Program-made: the position numbers and the translations under genes
Notes under the pieces: generated by a model
What the model saw: only the letters and a program-made list of their open reading frames with translations
What the model was told of the DNA's origin: nothing
The model's database searches: none
Shown here: positions 13,761 through 14,653 of the stretch, piece by piece
Layout of the letters: every line of letters starts with the position of its first letter
Numbering within the stretch: the first letter of the stretch is position 1
Source of the DNA: Oscillospiraceae bacterium
Lineage (GTDB): Bacteria > Bacillota > Clostridia > Oscillospirales > Ruminococcaceae
DNA: 14,653 nucleotides
Reading direction: 5' to 3'
NCBI GenBank assembly: GCA_003531585.1
Contig: DQFX01000002.1
Span: 1 to 14,653, forward strand

Positions 13761-13786
13761 ATTTTTCAGGTGAGATGTTGTATAAT
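13757..13786 (+). promoter_or_regulatory. Promoter of the NlpC/P60-like gene
   Basis: TTGCAT (13757-13762), 18-bp spacer, TATAAT (13781-13786). The -10 is perfect but the -35 and spacing are poor, so activator dependence is plausible, in line with the repeats just upstream. The predicted start is near 13793. Confidence 0.7.
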
Positions 13787-13791
13787 AAACT

Positions 13792-13830
13792 CAGGACGTT
13801 TATTACATATCAAATGTACTGAATGTCCTG
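13792..13830 (+). other. Possible 5'-leader stem at the transcript start
   Basis: CAGGAC (13792-13797) pairs with GTCCTG (13825-13830), with two more pairs after one mismatch. The left arm sits at the predicted transcription start of the NlpC-like gene. The leader is about 117 nt to the TTG start. It resembles no known riboswitch. Confidence 0.35.
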
Positions 13831-13895
13831 CGCACCTGTTCGAAAAACAAACTAAAACTACCATTCAGTGACGATATTTTACATATTTCGTGAAA

Positions 13896-13902
13896 GGCGG
13901 TG
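13896..13902 (+). promoter_or_regulatory. Ribosome binding site favouring a TTG start at 13910
   Basis: GGCGGTG lies 7 nt before TTG (13910). An in-frame GTG at 13868 would add 14 residues, but has no ribosome site and would put FRERRC ahead of the membrane anchor. Confidence 0.7.
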
Positions 13903-13909
13903 TCCATAT

Positions 13910-14551
13910 TTGAAGAGGAACAAGAGGAACGAAGTGATTCTTTTCTGCGTAGCCGCGCTGATATGCGGCGCTGTTATCGCAATATGCATTTCTGTAAGCA
14001 TGAAGAACAATTCCAGCGAATCCGGCTCGTCGACGGGCGAGGCTTCGCAGACCTCCGAGATGACAAGCGGTACGACTTCCTCAGTGACAGAACCGGTAAT
14101 CACGGAACCGGAGCCTATTCAGACACTGCCGGCTGAGTCCGAGGATACGTCGGAACCGGAGACGCGCCCGGACGATCCTACTGCGGATATGGTCGTTACA
14201 AGTGCGGCGTCGCTTATCGGAACTGACTTTGTTGACGGCGGAGAAACTCCGGAACAGGGATTCGACAACAGCGGATTCATCTATTACGTACTTCGCGAGA
14301 ACGGGTATATAACCTGCCCGCGCGGAGTTTCCAAGCAGTCGGAGATGGGACAGGAGATAAGCTACGAGGAGCTTCGCAGGGGCGATCTGGTGTTTTTCTC
14401 TGAGAGCGGCACAGTCGCGGAGTTCGGAGGAATTTACGCAGGCGACGGAAAGATGATCGCATGCCTGATGCCAGGAACTAAGGTCAAGGAAGTGGATATC
14501 ACCACGGGATATTACACGAAGAATTTCTTCCGCGGAGTGGCAATAAGCTAA
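13910..14551 (+). CDS. Membrane-anchored NlpC/P60-fold protein lacking catalytic Cys and His
   Basis: A 213-residue single-pass envelope protein. From the TTG start it has a basic N-terminus (MKRNKRN), one membrane segment (about 9-29), a Ser/Thr/Glu/Pro-rich external linker (about 32-93), and a C-terminal NlpC/P60-like domain (about 94-213). The fold markers are present: the nucleophile helix GFDNSGFIYYVLRENGY, the GDLVFF strand, and GGIYAGDGKMI. In active NlpC/P60 peptidases the helix begins DCSG; here Cys is Asn (AAC codon). The His of the usual HVGIY motif is replaced (EFGGIY). Both active-site residues are therefore missing while the scaffold is kept, so it is probably a non-catalytic peptidoglycan-binding or scaffold protein. 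Confidence in the fold is moderate and in loss of catalysis high if the fold is right. The gene has its own promoter with tandem 11-bp repeats and its own terminator. Confidence 0.82.
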   Translation: MKRNKRNEVILFCVAALICGAVIAICISVSMKNNSSESGSSTGEASQTSEMTSGTTSSVTEPVITEPEPIQTLPAESEDTSEPETRPDDPTADMVVTSAASLIGTDFVDGGETPEQGFDNSGFIYYVLRENGYITCPRGVSKQSEMGQEISYEELRRGDLVFFSESGTVAEFGGIYAGDGKMIACLMPGTKVKEVDITTGYYTKNFFRGVAIS

Positions 14552-14557
14552 AAATTA

Positions 14558-14590
14558 TGGGCTGACGATAAGTCAGCCCATTGTTGTTCT
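14558..14590 (+). terminator. Rho-independent terminator of the NlpC/P60-like gene
   Basis: A perfect 9-bp stem (TGGGCTGAC/GTCAGCCCA, 14558-14580) with loop GATAA, followed by a T-rich tail (TTGTTGTTCT). It lies 6 bp after the stop. No feature is seen from here to the window end. Confidence 0.88.
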
Positions 14591-14653
14591 TGAGTGTAAG
14601 CTTCTGTGAACCGGCAGTTTATTAATCTAGAATTTAGCTGTGTAGTGTGCTTC

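Overview
The window looks like chromosomal DNA from a Bacillota bacterium, most likely a Clostridia of the Ruminococcus/Oscillospiraceae kind. The evidence is fairly GC-rich genes separated by AT-rich gaps, strong GGAGG or GGTGA ribosome sites, two TTG starts, near-perfect TTGACA/TATAAT promoters with 17-bp spacers, and a gene mix (GAF/PAS-GGDEF, DUF342/FapA, cytoplasmic GH2, MarR next to citrate synthase) familiar from that group. The taxonomic call is inference. I see no phage, insertion sequence, CRISPR array or toxin-antitoxin pair.

Left half, all on the minus strand (1-5732). A tRNA-Val(UAC) gene runs off the left edge. It is driven by a perfect-consensus promoter with helically phased A-tracts upstream. 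Next is a two-gene unit, a membrane chemoreceptor (MCP) followed 14 bp later by galM (aldose 1-epimerase). It has its own promoter and ends at a large palindrome with a T-rich tail. A second two-gene unit, MarR-type regulator then citrate synthase (gltA), reads from a consensus promoter carrying a direct repeat that looks like an autoregulatory operator, and it ends at a textbook terminator.

Right half, all on the plus strand (5902-14590). The marR promoter is divergent from the promoter of a GAF-PAS-PAS-GGDEF diguanylate cyclase, with two palindromes stacked between them. Then come a monocistronic DUF342/FapA-like polymer-forming protein, a one-base-overlapping pair (YfbR/YfdR-like HD nucleotidase and an 1133-residue GH2 glycosidase with tandem C-terminal beta-sandwich modules), and a membrane-anchored NlpC/P60-fold protein whose catalytic Cys and His are both replaced.

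The most unusual part is the right end. The NlpC/P60 pseudoenzyme gene is preceded by four tandem 11-bp units (three exact TTGTAA cores plus a degenerate one) abutting its promoter. This is the layout used by OmpR/PhoB-type response regulators. The region as a whole mixes environmental sensing (MCP, diguanylate cyclase), sugar handling (galM, GH2), central carbon entry (citrate synthase) and envelope functions. Apart from the three tight gene pairs, the sequence does not show that these genes form one system.
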